Positions 1-9,369 of a stretch of DNA of 64,000 nt are shown piece after piece (position 1 is the stretch's first letter; every line of letters begins with the position of its first letter). The translations under genes were made by a program, and so were the position numbers. The notes under the pieces are model-generated. The model saw only the letters and a list, made by a program, of their open reading frames with translations, was not told the DNA's origin and searched no databases. The DNA is from Halalkalibaculum roseum. Its GTDB lineage: Bacteria > Bacteroidota > Rhodothermia > Balneolales > Balneolaceae. Where the stretch lies: the NCBI RefSeq assembly GCF_011059145.1, contig NZ_JAALLT010000002.1:558001-622000 (forward strand). Reading direction: 5' to 3'.

Positions 1-59
1 CCTACTGGCCGGCGCTGCTAGATAAAGAGGCCGTGGAGCCAAGAGTACGAATTTTCTGA
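1..59 (+). CDS. C-terminal end of an unidentified protein (partial)
   Basis: An open frame enters from the left edge (codons begin at base 3) and ends at TGA 57-59. It encodes the last 18 residues, ending EAVEPRVRIF. The product cannot be identified from this stub. It lies 138 bp upstream of the flavoprotein gene on the same strand and could be co-transcribed with it. An imperfect hairpin, TGGGTG/CACCCA, follows at 87-104 without a T-tract. Confidence 0.4.
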   Translation, partial: YWPALLDKEAVEPRVRIF

Positions 60-197
60 TTGGAATAATCCAAAAGCAACAGGAAATGGGTGCGGCTTCA
101 CCCAAAATAATCAGTCATTTTTCGTATTTTAGCGTTTTAGCTACTGAACAATTATTTAAGGGATTCATTTAAAACAGAACTTCACATAAGCAGATCC

Positions 198-1235
198 ATG
201 AAAATAGGTATTATCGGAGCAGGGTTATCGGGACTTATCGCAGGCAAGCGACTCGCACAAGCCGGACATGACGTTACAGTTATTGAAAAAAGCCGCAAGC
301 TTGGGGGGCGACTGGCAACCTTCAAAAGAGACGGTGAAATATTTGATTATGGTGTATCCTCAGTCATTTCTTCCGATCCGACTTTTGAATCATTCATTGA
401 ACTGCTTAAAGAGAAGAATACGCTCAAAGAATGGTCACGTGATTTTGCCCTATACGACGGGACACAGCTTCATGAGGTAAATCCCAATCGTCCCAAAAAT
501 TCTTATCATGTCAGCGAGCAGGGACTGGCATCCGTAGCCAATTATCTCAGCAGGTGGGTGGACGTCAAGTCTGAAGAAAAAGCAGGCGGACTCACACACA
601 TCGGAGCCAACAGGGGAAAGAAGCGCTCATGGATGATCAATCTAACCGATATCAGTGTTTTTGAATGCGATGCCGTAATTATCGCCACTCCGGCTCCACA
701 GGCTTACGGGGTCTTGCAGACAGCACAGGATGAAACACCTGCACGACGAATTATCCGTCATATTGATGAAGTCCGTTACGATTCATGCTTTTCACTGATG
801 GCTTCCTACAAAAAAGATCTAATGCCTGACTGGAAGGGCATTGAATGCGAGGATCATACCCTTGGCTGGATAGGAAATGAGTCGGCAAAATTGAGTAATC
901 CTAGCAAAACTTCGGTAGTTATTCGCTCAAGTGCTTCATTTGCGCATAAACATGCTCAAACGGACCCCGAAGAAATAACAAGATTGCTGCTGGAGCGCGC
1001 TTCCGACATATCAGATTCCTGGCTGATTAATCCGGAATGGACAACGTTACACTATTGGAAATACTATCAAGCCAGAAATCCGATTCAGGATTATTTTATG
1101 GAACTGGAAATGGAAGAGGCTCCGCTTGCGTTGGTAGGTGACTATATGAATGGAAACTCTGTACAAAGCGCATTCCTATCGGGATACAATCTGGCAGATT
1201 ACTGGATAAATAAATACAGTGAAGTTTCTGTCTAG
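198..1235 (+). CDS. Renalase-like FAD/NAD(P)-binding oxidoreductase
   Basis: A 345-aa flavoprotein of the amine-oxidase/renalase type. An N-terminal Rossmann fold is clear: GAGLSG (GxGxxG at residues 7-12), the acidic residue ending beta-2 in VTVIEK, and the GGR motif of FAD-binding amine oxidases (KLGGRLAT, about residues 35-42). Near the C-terminus LVGDYMNGNSVQSAFLSG matches the second FAD-contacting motif (GD-x-G-x-SG). No signal peptide, so cytosolic. In this family the flavin oxidises small substrates such as dihydropyridine isomers or amines; the substrate here cannot be read from sequence. The start is ATG at 198 with no clear ribosome-binding site, as is usual in this phylum group. 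It stands just upstream of an ABC exporter gene, but the 40-bp gap does not prove linkage. Confidence 0.8.
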   Translation: MKIGIIGAGLSGLIAGKRLAQAGHDVTVIEKSRKLGGRLATFKRDGEIFDYGVSSVISSDPTFESFIELLKEKNTLKEWSRDFALYDGTQLHEVNPNRPKNSYHVSEQGLASVANYLSRWVDVKSEEKAGGLTHIGANRGKKRSWMINLTDISVFECDAVIIATPAPQAYGVLQTAQDETPARRIIRHIDEVRYDSCFSLMASYKKDLMPDWKGIECEDHTLGWIGNESAKLSNPSKTSVVIRSSASFAHKHAQTDPEEITRLLLERASDISDSWLINPEWTTLHYWKYYQARNPIQDYFMELEMEEAPLALVGDYMNGNSVQSAFLSGYNLADYWINKYSEVSV

Positions 1236-1276
1236 TACGCCTTTCCGTTCTAAATCGAAAATTTATTCAACCTGCT

Positions 1277-3079
1277 TTGCTAGGTTCATTAAAAAAACTT
1301 AACAGCTACTTTAAGAAGTATAGGGGTACCATCATACTGGGATCCATATTTCTGACGGCAGCCAATTTTTTCCTTGTCTGGATCCCGGTACTCATCCGTA
1401 GAACCATGGATGAAGTCGGTGCTTTCGAGAAAGGTTTGGATACCGACTTTTCCTCCTTATATAATGTTTTGTTTGACAGCCAGGCCTCATGGATACTGGC
1501 TAAAAACTCGCTCTTCCTGGTAGGCACGGTTCTAGCCTACGGAATACTTCTTTTTGCAACCCGGCAGACCCTCATCGTTACCTCTCGGAAAATTGAATTT
1601 GATCTGCGCAACGATATTTTCGACAAGCTCCTAAAACTACCACAGCGTTTTTACAGCAAGTACTCCTCAGGTGAAGTTTATATCAGGGCAACGGAAGATG
1701 TGGGCAAGGTAAGGGAGTATTTTGGACCTGCCTACATGTATACGGTTAATACCATTACCCGTGCCGGTTTTATCATAACCATGATGATCATTGTAAGTCC
1801 TGAGCTTACTTTCTGGGCACTGCTGCCACTGCCTTTCCTATCGGCATTTGCGTACTGGGTGAGTGGGTATATAAACGACTATTCAAGAATTATTCAGGAA
1901 CAGTATTCTACTATTGCAGGTAGGGCTAAGGAGTCATTTTCCAGCATAAGATTGATTAAGGCTTATAATCGGGAAGAATATGAGCAGGGTCGCTTTGAGA
2001 AGGAGAGTGAGTCATACCGAAAGAAGAAGCTGAAATTGGATCTTGTGGAATCGCTATTCCACCCGACCTTGAATCTATTGATCGGTGTCTCAGTGATCAT
2101 CGTTATTTGGAAAGCCGGTCAGCTGGTAATTGAGAACACCTTGACGGTGGGTAATATTTTAGAATTCATCGTTTATGTAGCTTACCTGACCTGGCCGGTA
2201 GCTTCACTGGGATATACCGTAAATCGTTTTCAGCGTTCTATGGCATCCTGGAAACGGATCGATGAAGTATTGACGGAGGATGTAGATATTGAAGATAAGG
2301 CGGGAACCGACGAGGATATAGTTGAGATTAAGGGTAAAATTGAATTCAAGAACGTGAGCTTTAAGTATCCCGGTGCCGACAGTTACGCCCTGAAGGATCT
2401 CAACCTTGTAATTGAACCCGGTGAAAATGCGGCAATCGTTGGTCGTACCGGTAGCGGTAAAACAACCATTATTAGACTGATACCCCGATTATTTGAACCT
2501 ACGGAAGGGGAGATCCTGATTGATGGGAACAATATTGAAGATATTCCTTTAGATACTTTACGTAAGAACATAGGTCTGGTACCTCAGGATACCTTTCTCT
2601 TTTCGGATACCATAGGTGAGAATATTTCTTTTGGTACGGTTGATGCTAGCCAGAAAGAAATTGAGGAAGCCGCAGAAAAGGCCCAGGTTCGTGATAATAT
2701 TTTGGATTTTGAGAAAAAATTTGAGACTATGTTAGGTGAGCGGGGTATTACATTGTCCGGCGGTCAAAAACAGAGAACCGCTATAGCCCGTGCACTGATT
2801 AGGGATCCAAAAATTATAATCCTTGATGATTCATTGAGTGCGGTAGATACAAAAACCGAAGAAGCTATTCTGCAGCATCTCAGAAAAGAATTGAAAGGCA
2901 GGACAACAATAATGATAAGCCATCGTATATCTACCATAAAGGATGCCGACATAATATATTTTGTGAAAGAAGGTACCATTGTAGAAAAAGGCACGCACGA
3001 CGAATTACTCGAAAAAGAAGGCCATTACTCAGCCATGTATAACAAACAATTAATAGAAGAAGAGTTGGCTGAAATTTAA
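1277..3079 (+). CDS. ABC exporter half, degenerate Walker-B subunit
   Basis: A 600-aa half-transporter: an N-terminal six-helix export domain (about residues 15-315) followed by a nucleotide-binding domain. Walker A is VGRTGSGKTT (about 388), the Q-loop is GLVPQD, the signature is a canonical LSGGQ (about 493) and the H-loop is ISHRIST. Walker B reads IIILDD, so Asp518 stands where the catalytic Glu normally is. That is the mark of the degenerate-site subunit of heterodimeric exporters such as TM287/288 or BmrCD. The second half at 4428-6212 has the complementary defects. Translation most likely starts at TTG 1277; no ATG lies nearby in frame. Substrate unknown (drug or lipid-like in relatives). 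Confidence 0.88.
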   Translation: MLGSLKKLNSYFKKYRGTIILGSIFLTAANFFLVWIPVLIRRTMDEVGAFEKGLDTDFSSLYNVLFDSQASWILAKNSLFLVGTVLAYGILLFATRQTLIVTSRKIEFDLRNDIFDKLLKLPQRFYSKYSSGEVYIRATEDVGKVREYFGPAYMYTVNTITRAGFIITMMIIVSPELTFWALLPLPFLSAFAYWVSGYINDYSRIIQEQYSTIAGRAKESFSSIRLIKAYNREEYEQGRFEKESESYRKKKLKLDLVESLFHPTLNLLIGVSVIIVIWKAGQLVIENTLTVGNILEFIVYVAYLTWPVASLGYTVNRFQRSMASWKRIDEVLTEDVDIEDKAGTDEDIVEIKGKIEFKNVSFKYPGADSYALKDLNLVIEPGENAAIVGRTGSGKTTIIRLIPRLFEPTEGEILIDGNNIEDIPLDTLRKNIGLVPQDTFLFSDTIGENISFGTVDASQKEIEEAAEKAQVRDNILDFEKKFETMLGERGITLSGGQKQRTAIARALIRDPKIIILDDSLSAVDTKTEEAILQHLRKELKGRTTIMISHRISTIKDADIIYFVKEGTIVEKGTHDELLEKEGHYSAMYNKQLIEEELAEI

Positions 3080-3162
3080 ATCAAATAGTAAATCATAGCT
3101 TAATACCGGGCAAGATTGTTTGAAAGCACATCTCCCGAACAAAAATACAGAGGATTAAAACA

Positions 3163-4413
3163 ATGATTATCGTTCCATTAGGTGTTGCTTCCGCAACCCC
3201 AACCGCTACCCGTCACCTGTCTTCGGTAGCTTTATGGAGAGAAGGAAGTGTATACTTATTTGACTGTGGCGAAAATGCACAGATGAGAATGCTTCAGGCA
3301 GGTCTGAAACGATCTCAGATTGAGTGCATATTTATCTCGCATTTTGATACCGACCACTATTCAGGTTTAATCGGTCTGCTCTCAACCCTGCAGCTGCAGC
3401 GAAGAGATAAAAAATTGACCATTGTAGGTCCGGAAGGCCTGCAGGATTTTGTGGAGTGGAATTTCGATTTTGCCAATATTAACCTGAACTATCCCATTGA
3501 ATTCGTTGAAGTCAGCGAAGATTTTGAAGAGGAGAGGGTAGTGGATGAAGATGAGTTTTATGTAGAAGCCCGTCCCCTGAATCACTCGAAATTCTGCATG
3601 GGTTTCCGCTTCCAGGAGAAAGACAAACCCGGCAAAGTAGATGCCGATAAAGCACAGGCACAGGGTATCAGTGAAGACTGGCAATATAAAGACCTGAAAG
3701 CCGGAAAAGATGTGGAACTGGATGACGGCACCATCGTTAAGTCGGCCGACATTGTTGGACATCCGCGTCCCGGCGACAGTTTTGCTTATATAACCGACAC
3801 TAAATATTGTCCCAATTCGGTGAAATTGGGGATGAACACCAATGTACTATTCCATGAAGCAACCTTCAGTGAAAGCCTGTCGGATAAAGCGGAAGAAACA
3901 GGACATTCTACGGCAAAGGATGCCGCACGTGTTGCCAATGAGGCCAAAACCAAATTATTGGTCATTACCCACTTCTCAGCACGTTATACCAATGAATATG
4001 TACTGTTGAGAGAAGCCAGGGATGATTTCTTCCCAACATGGGTGGCCACCGAACTGCGTCCAATATTTACAGATCCCGCACACGAAAAAGGCATCATTCA
4101 GCCTAAAGTGTATCTCAAGGAGATCAATGGAAATAAGGGCGGTTCTAACGACAAGAGTTCAAATAGCAACAGGGGTGGTGGAAAGAAAAAACGGTTCCGG
4201 AAGAGAAAAAGCCGCTCGAGCAGCAAGTCTTCAAAAAGCTATAAGAAGCGAAGCAGAAGCAGCAACAGCAGCGATTCCGGAAAGAGTAGAAGAACCAGCG
4301 GCAAGTATCGAAACTCTCGTAGCGACCAAAGCTCAAACGACGATAACGGAAATCAAAGAAAGCCAAAGCAGATTACGCCGCGTACTCCCTTTGACGATTT
4401 CAACCGGTTCTAA
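3163..4413 (+). CDS. rnz: Ribonuclease Z-like metallo-beta-lactamase protein with a basic C-terminal tail
   Basis: 416 aa. Residues 1-310 follow the RNase Z (tRNA 3' processing endonuclease) plan: a GVASATPTATRHLSS start, a metal loop at H60-x-D62-x-D64-H65, NHSKFCMGFRF, the substrate-gripping HEATF block, GHSTAKDAARVA and the terminal THFSARY. The metal loop reads HFDTDH rather than the usual HxHxDH, so one zinc ligand is replaced by Asp. The last ~100 residues are a Ser/Arg/Lys/Gly-rich disordered tail, probably RNA-binding. The family cleaves precursor tRNAs 3' of the discriminator base. The gene sits between the two halves of an ABC exporter, with only 14 bp to the second. Whether the Asp variant is a true RNase Z or a paralogue is unsettled. 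Confidence 0.8.
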   Translation: MIIVPLGVASATPTATRHLSSVALWREGSVYLFDCGENAQMRMLQAGLKRSQIECIFISHFDTDHYSGLIGLLSTLQLQRRDKKLTIVGPEGLQDFVEWNFDFANINLNYPIEFVEVSEDFEEERVVDEDEFYVEARPLNHSKFCMGFRFQEKDKPGKVDADKAQAQGISEDWQYKDLKAGKDVELDDGTIVKSADIVGHPRPGDSFAYITDTKYCPNSVKLGMNTNVLFHEATFSESLSDKAEETGHSTAKDAARVANEAKTKLLVITHFSARYTNEYVLLREARDDFFPTWVATELRPIFTDPAHEKGIIQPKVYLKEINGNKGGSNDKSSNSNRGGGKKKRFRKRKSRSSSKSSKSYKKRSRSSNSSDSGKSRRTSGKYRNSRSDQSSNDDNGNQRKPKQITPRTPFDDFNRF

Positions 4414-4427
4414 ATTACTTTTACACC

Positions 4428-6212
4428 GTGAGTCAATCTAATAGTGATAAAGCCGTTGATACGGATCTCCTTCGACGGCTTTATCAATTTATAAAACCTT
4501 ATCGATGGTACGTTCTGCTGGGCATCGTTCTGACGCTTAGCGCATCTTTTCTGGGTACCATACGTCCAAAACTTACCCAACTCGCGGTTGATGACTATAT
4601 CGCTCAGAATGACTTTCAGGGCCTGCTGTGGATCATTCTACTGCTTACCGCAGCGCTGGTAGGGGAATTCATCATACTCGTAGCCAATACCTACCTTACA
4701 CGATGGTTCGGACAGGGTACGCTCTATAGTTTGCGAAATGCCGTGTTCGAAAAAATTCAGTCACTGCATGTCCAGTTTTTTGATAAGAATCCTATTGGTC
4801 GACTCATTACCCGAACAACCAGTGATATTGAAGCACTGAGTGAGCTGCTCAGTGATGGGGTAGTCAATATCATAGGAGACATGTTCCGTATCTTTTTTAT
4901 TCTCTATTTCATGTTCAGCATGAGCTGGGAACTGACCCTGGTGTCCGTTTCAGTTCTGCCGCTTCTATTCTACGGTACCTTCCTGTTCAAGGCCAAGGTT
5001 AGGGTAGCCTTTTTGAATGTCAGGGATCAGATTTCCCGCCTGAATTCTTTTGTGCAGGAGCATATCAATGGGATGGCTATTGTACAACTCTTTAACCGAG
5101 AGGAGAAGGAGCGTGAAAAATTCAAATCGATCAACAATTCGCACAAAGAAGCCTACATAGAAACGATATTCTACTTTGCCATTTTCTGGCCACTGGTCGA
5201 GGTATTAGCCAGTCTGGCTATGGCACTGGTTATCTGGTACGGCGGCGGTAGAGCGCTGATGGATCAGGTTACTTTCGGTATCCTGCTTGCTTTCGTTCAG
5301 TATGTACGACAGTTTTTCCGGCCTATACAGGGACTTTCTGAAAAGTTCAACACTCTTCAATCGGCCCTGGCTTCTTCCGAGCGGATTTTCGGGGTACTGG
5401 ATACGCCCAACCGGGTCAAGGATCCGGAAAAGCCGGTACATATCGAGGAGCCCAAGGGACACATCTCATTCAAGGATGTCTGGTTTGGATACAATGAGGA
5501 CGAGACTATTCTAAAAAATGTCTCATTTGAGGCCAAACCGGGAGAGACAGTGGCAATTGTAGGAGCTACCGGTGCAGGAAAAACCACCATCATTAACCTT
5601 CTGATGCGATTTTATGATATTAACGAAGGTTCCATTCAGCTGGATGGGGTGGATATTCGTGATCTGAAAATAGAAGAGCTGCGTTCCAACTTCGCATTAG
5701 TGCTGCAGGATAACACACTCTTTTCCGGCACCATCATGGATAATATTACCCTGGGCAATAAGAATATCTCAGAAGAGCTGGTCAAAGAGACTGCCAGGAA
5801 AATTGAGGCCCATAAGTTTATTGAAAAACTTCCCGGTGCTTACAACTACGAACTGAGTGAGCGGGGAGCTTCCATATCCATGGGTCAGAGACAGCTTATC
5901 TGTTTTGTCAGGGCTATGGTCTACGACCCTAATATTTTGATTCTTGATGAAGCAACCTCCAGCGTGGATTCCGAAACCGAAGTAATTGTTAATAAAGCCT
6001 GTGATAAACTGATGGAAGGGCGGACTTCCATAGTTATCGCCCATCGCCTATCTACCATACAAGGCGCGGATAAGATTTTGGTGATGCACAAAGGAGAAAT
6101 TCGTGAGAAGGGTACGCACCAGCATCTGCTGAAAAAAGGCGACGGTATCTACCGAAAGCTCTATGAGCTTCAGTACAAAGATCAGTTGTTGCCCGCTGCG
6201 AAATCAGCCTAG
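4428..6212 (+). CDS. ABC exporter half, catalytic Walker-B subunit
   Basis: A 594-aa half-transporter with a six-helix export domain (about residues 25-320) and a C-terminal ATPase domain. Walker A is VGATGAGKTT (about 377), the Q-loop ALVLQD, Walker B ILILDEATSSVD with catalytic Glu508, and the H-loop IAHRLST. The signature is degenerate: ISMGQ at 483-487 instead of LSGGQ. Combined with the partner's intact LSGGQ and its Asp518, this predicts one consensus and one degenerate ATP site in a heterodimer. The start is GTG at 4428, 14 bp after the RNase Z stop. The end overlaps by 4 bp the convergent aminotransferase gene. Confidence 0.88.
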   Translation: MSQSNSDKAVDTDLLRRLYQFIKPYRWYVLLGIVLTLSASFLGTIRPKLTQLAVDDYIAQNDFQGLLWIILLLTAALVGEFIILVANTYLTRWFGQGTLYSLRNAVFEKIQSLHVQFFDKNPIGRLITRTTSDIEALSELLSDGVVNIIGDMFRIFFILYFMFSMSWELTLVSVSVLPLLFYGTFLFKAKVRVAFLNVRDQISRLNSFVQEHINGMAIVQLFNREEKEREKFKSINNSHKEAYIETIFYFAIFWPLVEVLASLAMALVIWYGGGRALMDQVTFGILLAFVQYVRQFFRPIQGLSEKFNTLQSALASSERIFGVLDTPNRVKDPEKPVHIEEPKGHISFKDVWFGYNEDETILKNVSFEAKPGETVAIVGATGAGKTTIINLLMRFYDINEGSIQLDGVDIRDLKIEELRSNFALVLQDNTLFSGTIMDNITLGNKNISEELVKETARKIEAHKFIEKLPGAYNYELSERGASISMGQRQLICFVRAMVYDPNILILDEATSSVDSETEVIVNKACDKLMEGRTSIVIAHRLSTIQGADKILVMHKGEIREKGTHQHLLKKGDGIYRKLYELQYKDQLLPAAKSA

Positions 6213-7380
6213 AGCTCGCCTATCAGATTTATAAAGGTCTCAATCTCTTCTTCTGTATTATAATAGTGTACAGAAGCTCGAACGGTCTCTTCGAGGTTTC
6301 GGCGATTCATATCCAGCAGGGTACTGCTTTTGGTACTGATGCTTACATTAATACCGTTATCTGACAGGTAACGCTTAACCTCTTCTGCACTTTTCCCGGT
6401 TACGGTAAAGGTTACAATACCACATTTTGTGTTACCGATATCTTGAACGGTTACTTTTGGAATCTGCTTTAGTTTTAATCGAAAGCTGTTTGCCAGCTCC
6501 TGAATACGTTGCCAAATGTAATCAATACCAAGATCCAGTATATAAGAGACAGCTCTGTTTAAGCCTATAATGCCCGCATAATTAGCTTCCCAGTTTTCGA
6601 ATTTCCGTGCATCGTTGCGAACTTTGTATTCATTTTGGCCGGTCCATTCTGCGGAGTGCAGATCAAGGAAGGGTGGATGTAGTTCGTCAAGCTTTTCACT
6701 ATTTACATACAAAAAGCCCGTGCCTCTAGGGCCCGAATATACTTTCTGCCGGTCGCAGAAAGTATGTCACAACCTATCTTTCTAACATCAATAGGATAGT
6801 GGCCTACCGACTGGCAGGCATCCAGCAGGTAGAGTACGTTATGCTCTTTTGCAATTTTACCAACGGACTCTGCGGGATTGACGAGCCCGTTATTTGTAGG
6901 TATATGACTTATGCTGATCAGTTTGACTTCTTCATCTATCATCTCAGATAAGGCAGTCACATCAATTTGACCGGATGTGTTATTGGGAATTACATCAATA
7001 GACACATCGATCTTATTTTTAAGATTAAGATAATTGAGATAGTTGCTGGCATACTCAGAGACGGAAGTCAGAATTCGGTCACCGGAAGAAAAGTTGATGG
7101 AATAGAACGCCATGTTCCAGGCTGCCGTGGCATTTTCAAGCAGGGCAATCTCAGCAGCATCAGCGTTTATAAGATCACCTATCAAATCATAGGTGGCCTC
7201 TATTTCGTCTTTCCTTTTGGCTGCTGTTTCATATCCTCCGTATAGGGCTTCTTCTTGCAGGTAGCCCGTGACAGCATCAAGAATAGGTTGGGCCAGGAGG
7301 GATGCACCGGCATTGTTGAAGTGAATTACATGATCACAGCCCGGAGTTTCACCGCGCAATGTAGCTATATCTAAAATCAT
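6209..7380 (-). pseudogene. Class V aminotransferase (cysteine desulfurase-like), frameshifted
   Basis: One gene is split into two overlapping minus-strand frames. The first (7380 to 6703) carries the N-terminal two thirds of a PLP-dependent class V aminotransferase: HFNNAGASL, an ENATAAWNMAF loop, LLDACQSVGHYPIDV and the PLP-lysine context SATGRKYIR. Then the frame derails into ALEARAFCM and stops. The second (6712 to 6209) resumes with YVNSEKLDELHPPFLDLHSAEW and runs to a normal C-terminus. Adding one C to the CCC run at 6732-6734 (plus strand) restores GRKYIRGPRGTGFLYVNSEK without a gap. A single-base loss in a short homopolymer may be a sequencing or assembly error or a recent inactivation. 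If intact (about 390 aa) it would be an EgtE/isopenicillin-epimerase-like enzyme; the substrate is unknown. Confidence 0.8.
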
Positions 7381-7392
7381 AACTCCTTAAAA

Positions 7393-7427
7393 TAAAAAAA
7401 GCACTGACTTATCCAGCCAGTGCTTTT
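7393..7427 (-). terminator. Rho-independent terminator of the DUF5343-repeat gene
   Basis: On the minus strand AAGCACTG and CAGTGCTT form an 8-bp stem (plus-strand arms 7399-7406 and 7418-7425) followed by a run of T. It lies between the stop of the upstream gene at 7447 and the aminotransferase start at 7380, so the two genes are probably separate units. Confidence 0.8.
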
Positions 7428-7446
7428 ATCTATATTACAGTTTAAT

Positions 7447-9234
7447 CTAAACTGCTTCCTTTGTTTTACCAAACTTCTCAATAAATTCGGAGTATGCTTC
7501 AAGCGCCTCTTCATCACGATTGAGATTCTCCAGAATTTCGGCTCTTTTATACATGGCCTGCTCCAGCTGTCCGTTTTGCAGCTGTGAATCTTTGAAACGG
7601 TCGATTAGATCTTCTACAGCATCCAGTAACTCTTCATCGGAACCGTTTTCATTCAGAACATCTACTCTGTTGATGAATATGTCGTCAACCTGGTTCTTGA
7701 TCTTCGGGCTGCTGGCATTTCTCAGGCGCTCGATAATATCATTATACAGCGACAATAGCTCTTCGGGTGAACCGTTTTCCAGCAGTTGTGACTTCTGTAG
7801 CATGGCCATAGAGGCTTGCTCATAATACTCGGTGACGGACGAATCTTCAAAACGCTTTATTACTTCGTCAAGAGCAGGGAGGAGGTCGTCTTCACGGTCA
7901 AGTTTGTTGAGTACGGCTACACGATTGATCACGGCTTTAGCCACGGCCTCTTTCAGATGATCCTTATCTGCATCGTCAAAGTAGGATATGACATCATTAT
8001 AGGCAGGCAGAACATCTTCAAAGCGTTCCAGCTTGTAAAGCAGTTCTGCTTTTTTGATGATTGCCTTTTCAATTTTTTCGTTCGTTGGGATGTTGGTAAG
8101 ATTCGCCATGGGGTTCTCTTTAGTTTCCGCTCCGTTAGTGTGATATCCGTTATTAGATTCCATATTAATTTCAAGCAGTTCTTGTTCAAGTGATTCCTGA
8201 CCTTCCTGAGCTTCTTCGCTGCTCTCTGATGTCTCTTCTATATCTTCTATTTCTTCGTCTTGAAGCTCAATTTCATCTTCGGTTTCGGCAAAGATTTCAT
8301 TGTCTTCAGTGTCGGCCTCGTCAGAAACTTCAGTTTCAAAAGCAACTTCTTCACCGGTAGCTTCAACTTCTTCCGGCTCTTCTTCCTCTTCCACTTTATT
8401 TTTTTTATTACTGCCGAAAAAGTCGAAGATATTTTTGGATCCTTTTTCTTCCTTCTGAACCTTGGGCAGCTCATCGAAGTTTATACTTCCTTCCGAGCTT
8501 TTGCCTTCGGTTTCAGCCTCTGTCTCTTCCGCCTTATCTTCCAGCGCGGCACTATCTTCGTGTTCATAAGCTTCTTCCTCATCTGAATCATCACCGAAGA
8601 ATACATCATCAAGTTCGGAATCTTCTTCAACAGCATCTTCCGTATCTGTCGAAGCATCTTCTACGATATTTTCTTCTGACTCTTTAGAAATATCTTGTCC
8701 GTTTTCAGAGAGTACCGGTTCGTCGTCCAGAGTTACTCCTTCATCATCGGACTTTTGTTCTGGAACCGGTTGATCTTTGAAATAAGCATCAACAGCCTTC
8801 TGTACATTGTTCAAACCGGCATAAGTGACCAATTTGTGAAGCGTGTTGGTCATGTATTTGATAATCAGATCGGTTTTACGCCCATCAAAATATTCGTTCA
8901 ATTCCCGGTGAATATCTTCTTTTTGAAGTTTGTGGAATTCCCGGTTTTGCTCAAATAAATCGGTATAAGCATGAACCAGTCCTTTTGCGATGGCTTCATC
9001 CGTGGTATCCGGATTCGTCATTTTATGATAGAGCTCGGTAGGTTCACCGTCGACGGTAACCATATCCAACTCTTTCAACATATGAACAACCAGCAAATCA
9101 CTGGGACTTTCAAATCCTAAAGAGACGAGAAACTCATCCGTAATCTCTTCAGGGGCTTCATCCAATTCAATAAGAGCTTCAATGATAGCATTGAATGAAT
9201 TTGTATTCACAAGGAAGCTTTCGGTAACGGCCAT
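7447..9234 (-). CDS. Acidic DUF5343-like protein with C-terminal helical (TPR-like) repeats
   Basis: 595 aa. Residues 1-150 resemble DUF5343: a segment for a C-terminally weighted helical fold with GFESPSDLLVVHMLKEL, a DGEPTELYHKM turn and AYTDLF. Residues about 170-370 are a disordered Asp/Glu/Ser stretch. From about 380 onward there are four helical repeats of about 45 residues, each like KAELLYKLERFEDVLPAYNDVI, resembling tetratricopeptide units. No signal peptide or membrane segment. A close paralogue with the same three-part layout is at 23050-24654. Function unknown; the architecture suggests a protein-interaction scaffold. It is followed by its own terminator, so it is probably monocistronic. 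Confidence 0.75.
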   Translation of the reverse strand: MAVTESFLVNTNSFNAIIEALIELDEAPEEITDEFLVSLGFESPSDLLVVHMLKELDMVTVDGEPTELYHKMTNPDTTDEAIAKGLVHAYTDLFEQNREFHKLQKEDIHRELNEYFDGRKTDLIIKYMTNTLHKLVTYAGLNNVQKAVDAYFKDQPVPEQKSDDEGVTLDDEPVLSENGQDISKESEENIVEDASTDTEDAVEEDSELDDVFFGDDSDEEEAYEHEDSAALEDKAEETEAETEGKSSEGSINFDELPKVQKEEKGSKNIFDFFGSNKKNKVEEEEEPEEVEATGEEVAFETEVSDEADTEDNEIFAETEDEIELQDEEIEDIEETSESSEEAQEGQESLEQELLEINMESNNGYHTNGAETKENPMANLTNIPTNEKIEKAIIKKAELLYKLERFEDVLPAYNDVISYFDDADKDHLKEAVAKAVINRVAVLNKLDREDDLLPALDEVIKRFEDSSVTEYYEQASMAMLQKSQLLENGSPEELLSLYNDIIERLRNASSPKIKNQVDDIFINRVDVLNENGSDEELLDAVEDLIDRFKDSQLQNGQLEQAMYKRAEILENLNRDEEALEAYSEFIEKFGKTKEAV

Positions 9235-9292
9235 TTTGTAGATTATTTAAATAGTAGTTTTTTTGAAACAGGTACTGTATAGATGATATTAT

Positions 9293-9369
9293 TTGTACAA
9301 GCATAATTAAGTATATTTGCACCAAAGGCCAAATTAAAAACCCCTAATTAAGCTTGTATGAGGGTTTTT
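9293..9369 (+). ncRNA. Possible short promoter-terminator transcript
   Basis: A TATATTTG element (9312-9319) fits the Bacteroidota -7 consensus TAnnTTTG, with TTG at 9293-9295 upstream at a short 16-nt spacing. About 17 nt beyond it, AAAAACCC (9336-9343) and GGGTTTTT (9362-9369) form a terminator-like hairpin. This could be a very short RNA or a leader; no ORF follows within 350 bp. Weak support. Confidence 0.25.

Noticed and set aside
87-104. TGGGTG/CACCCA hairpin as terminator
   Set aside because: Only 6 bp and no T-tract.
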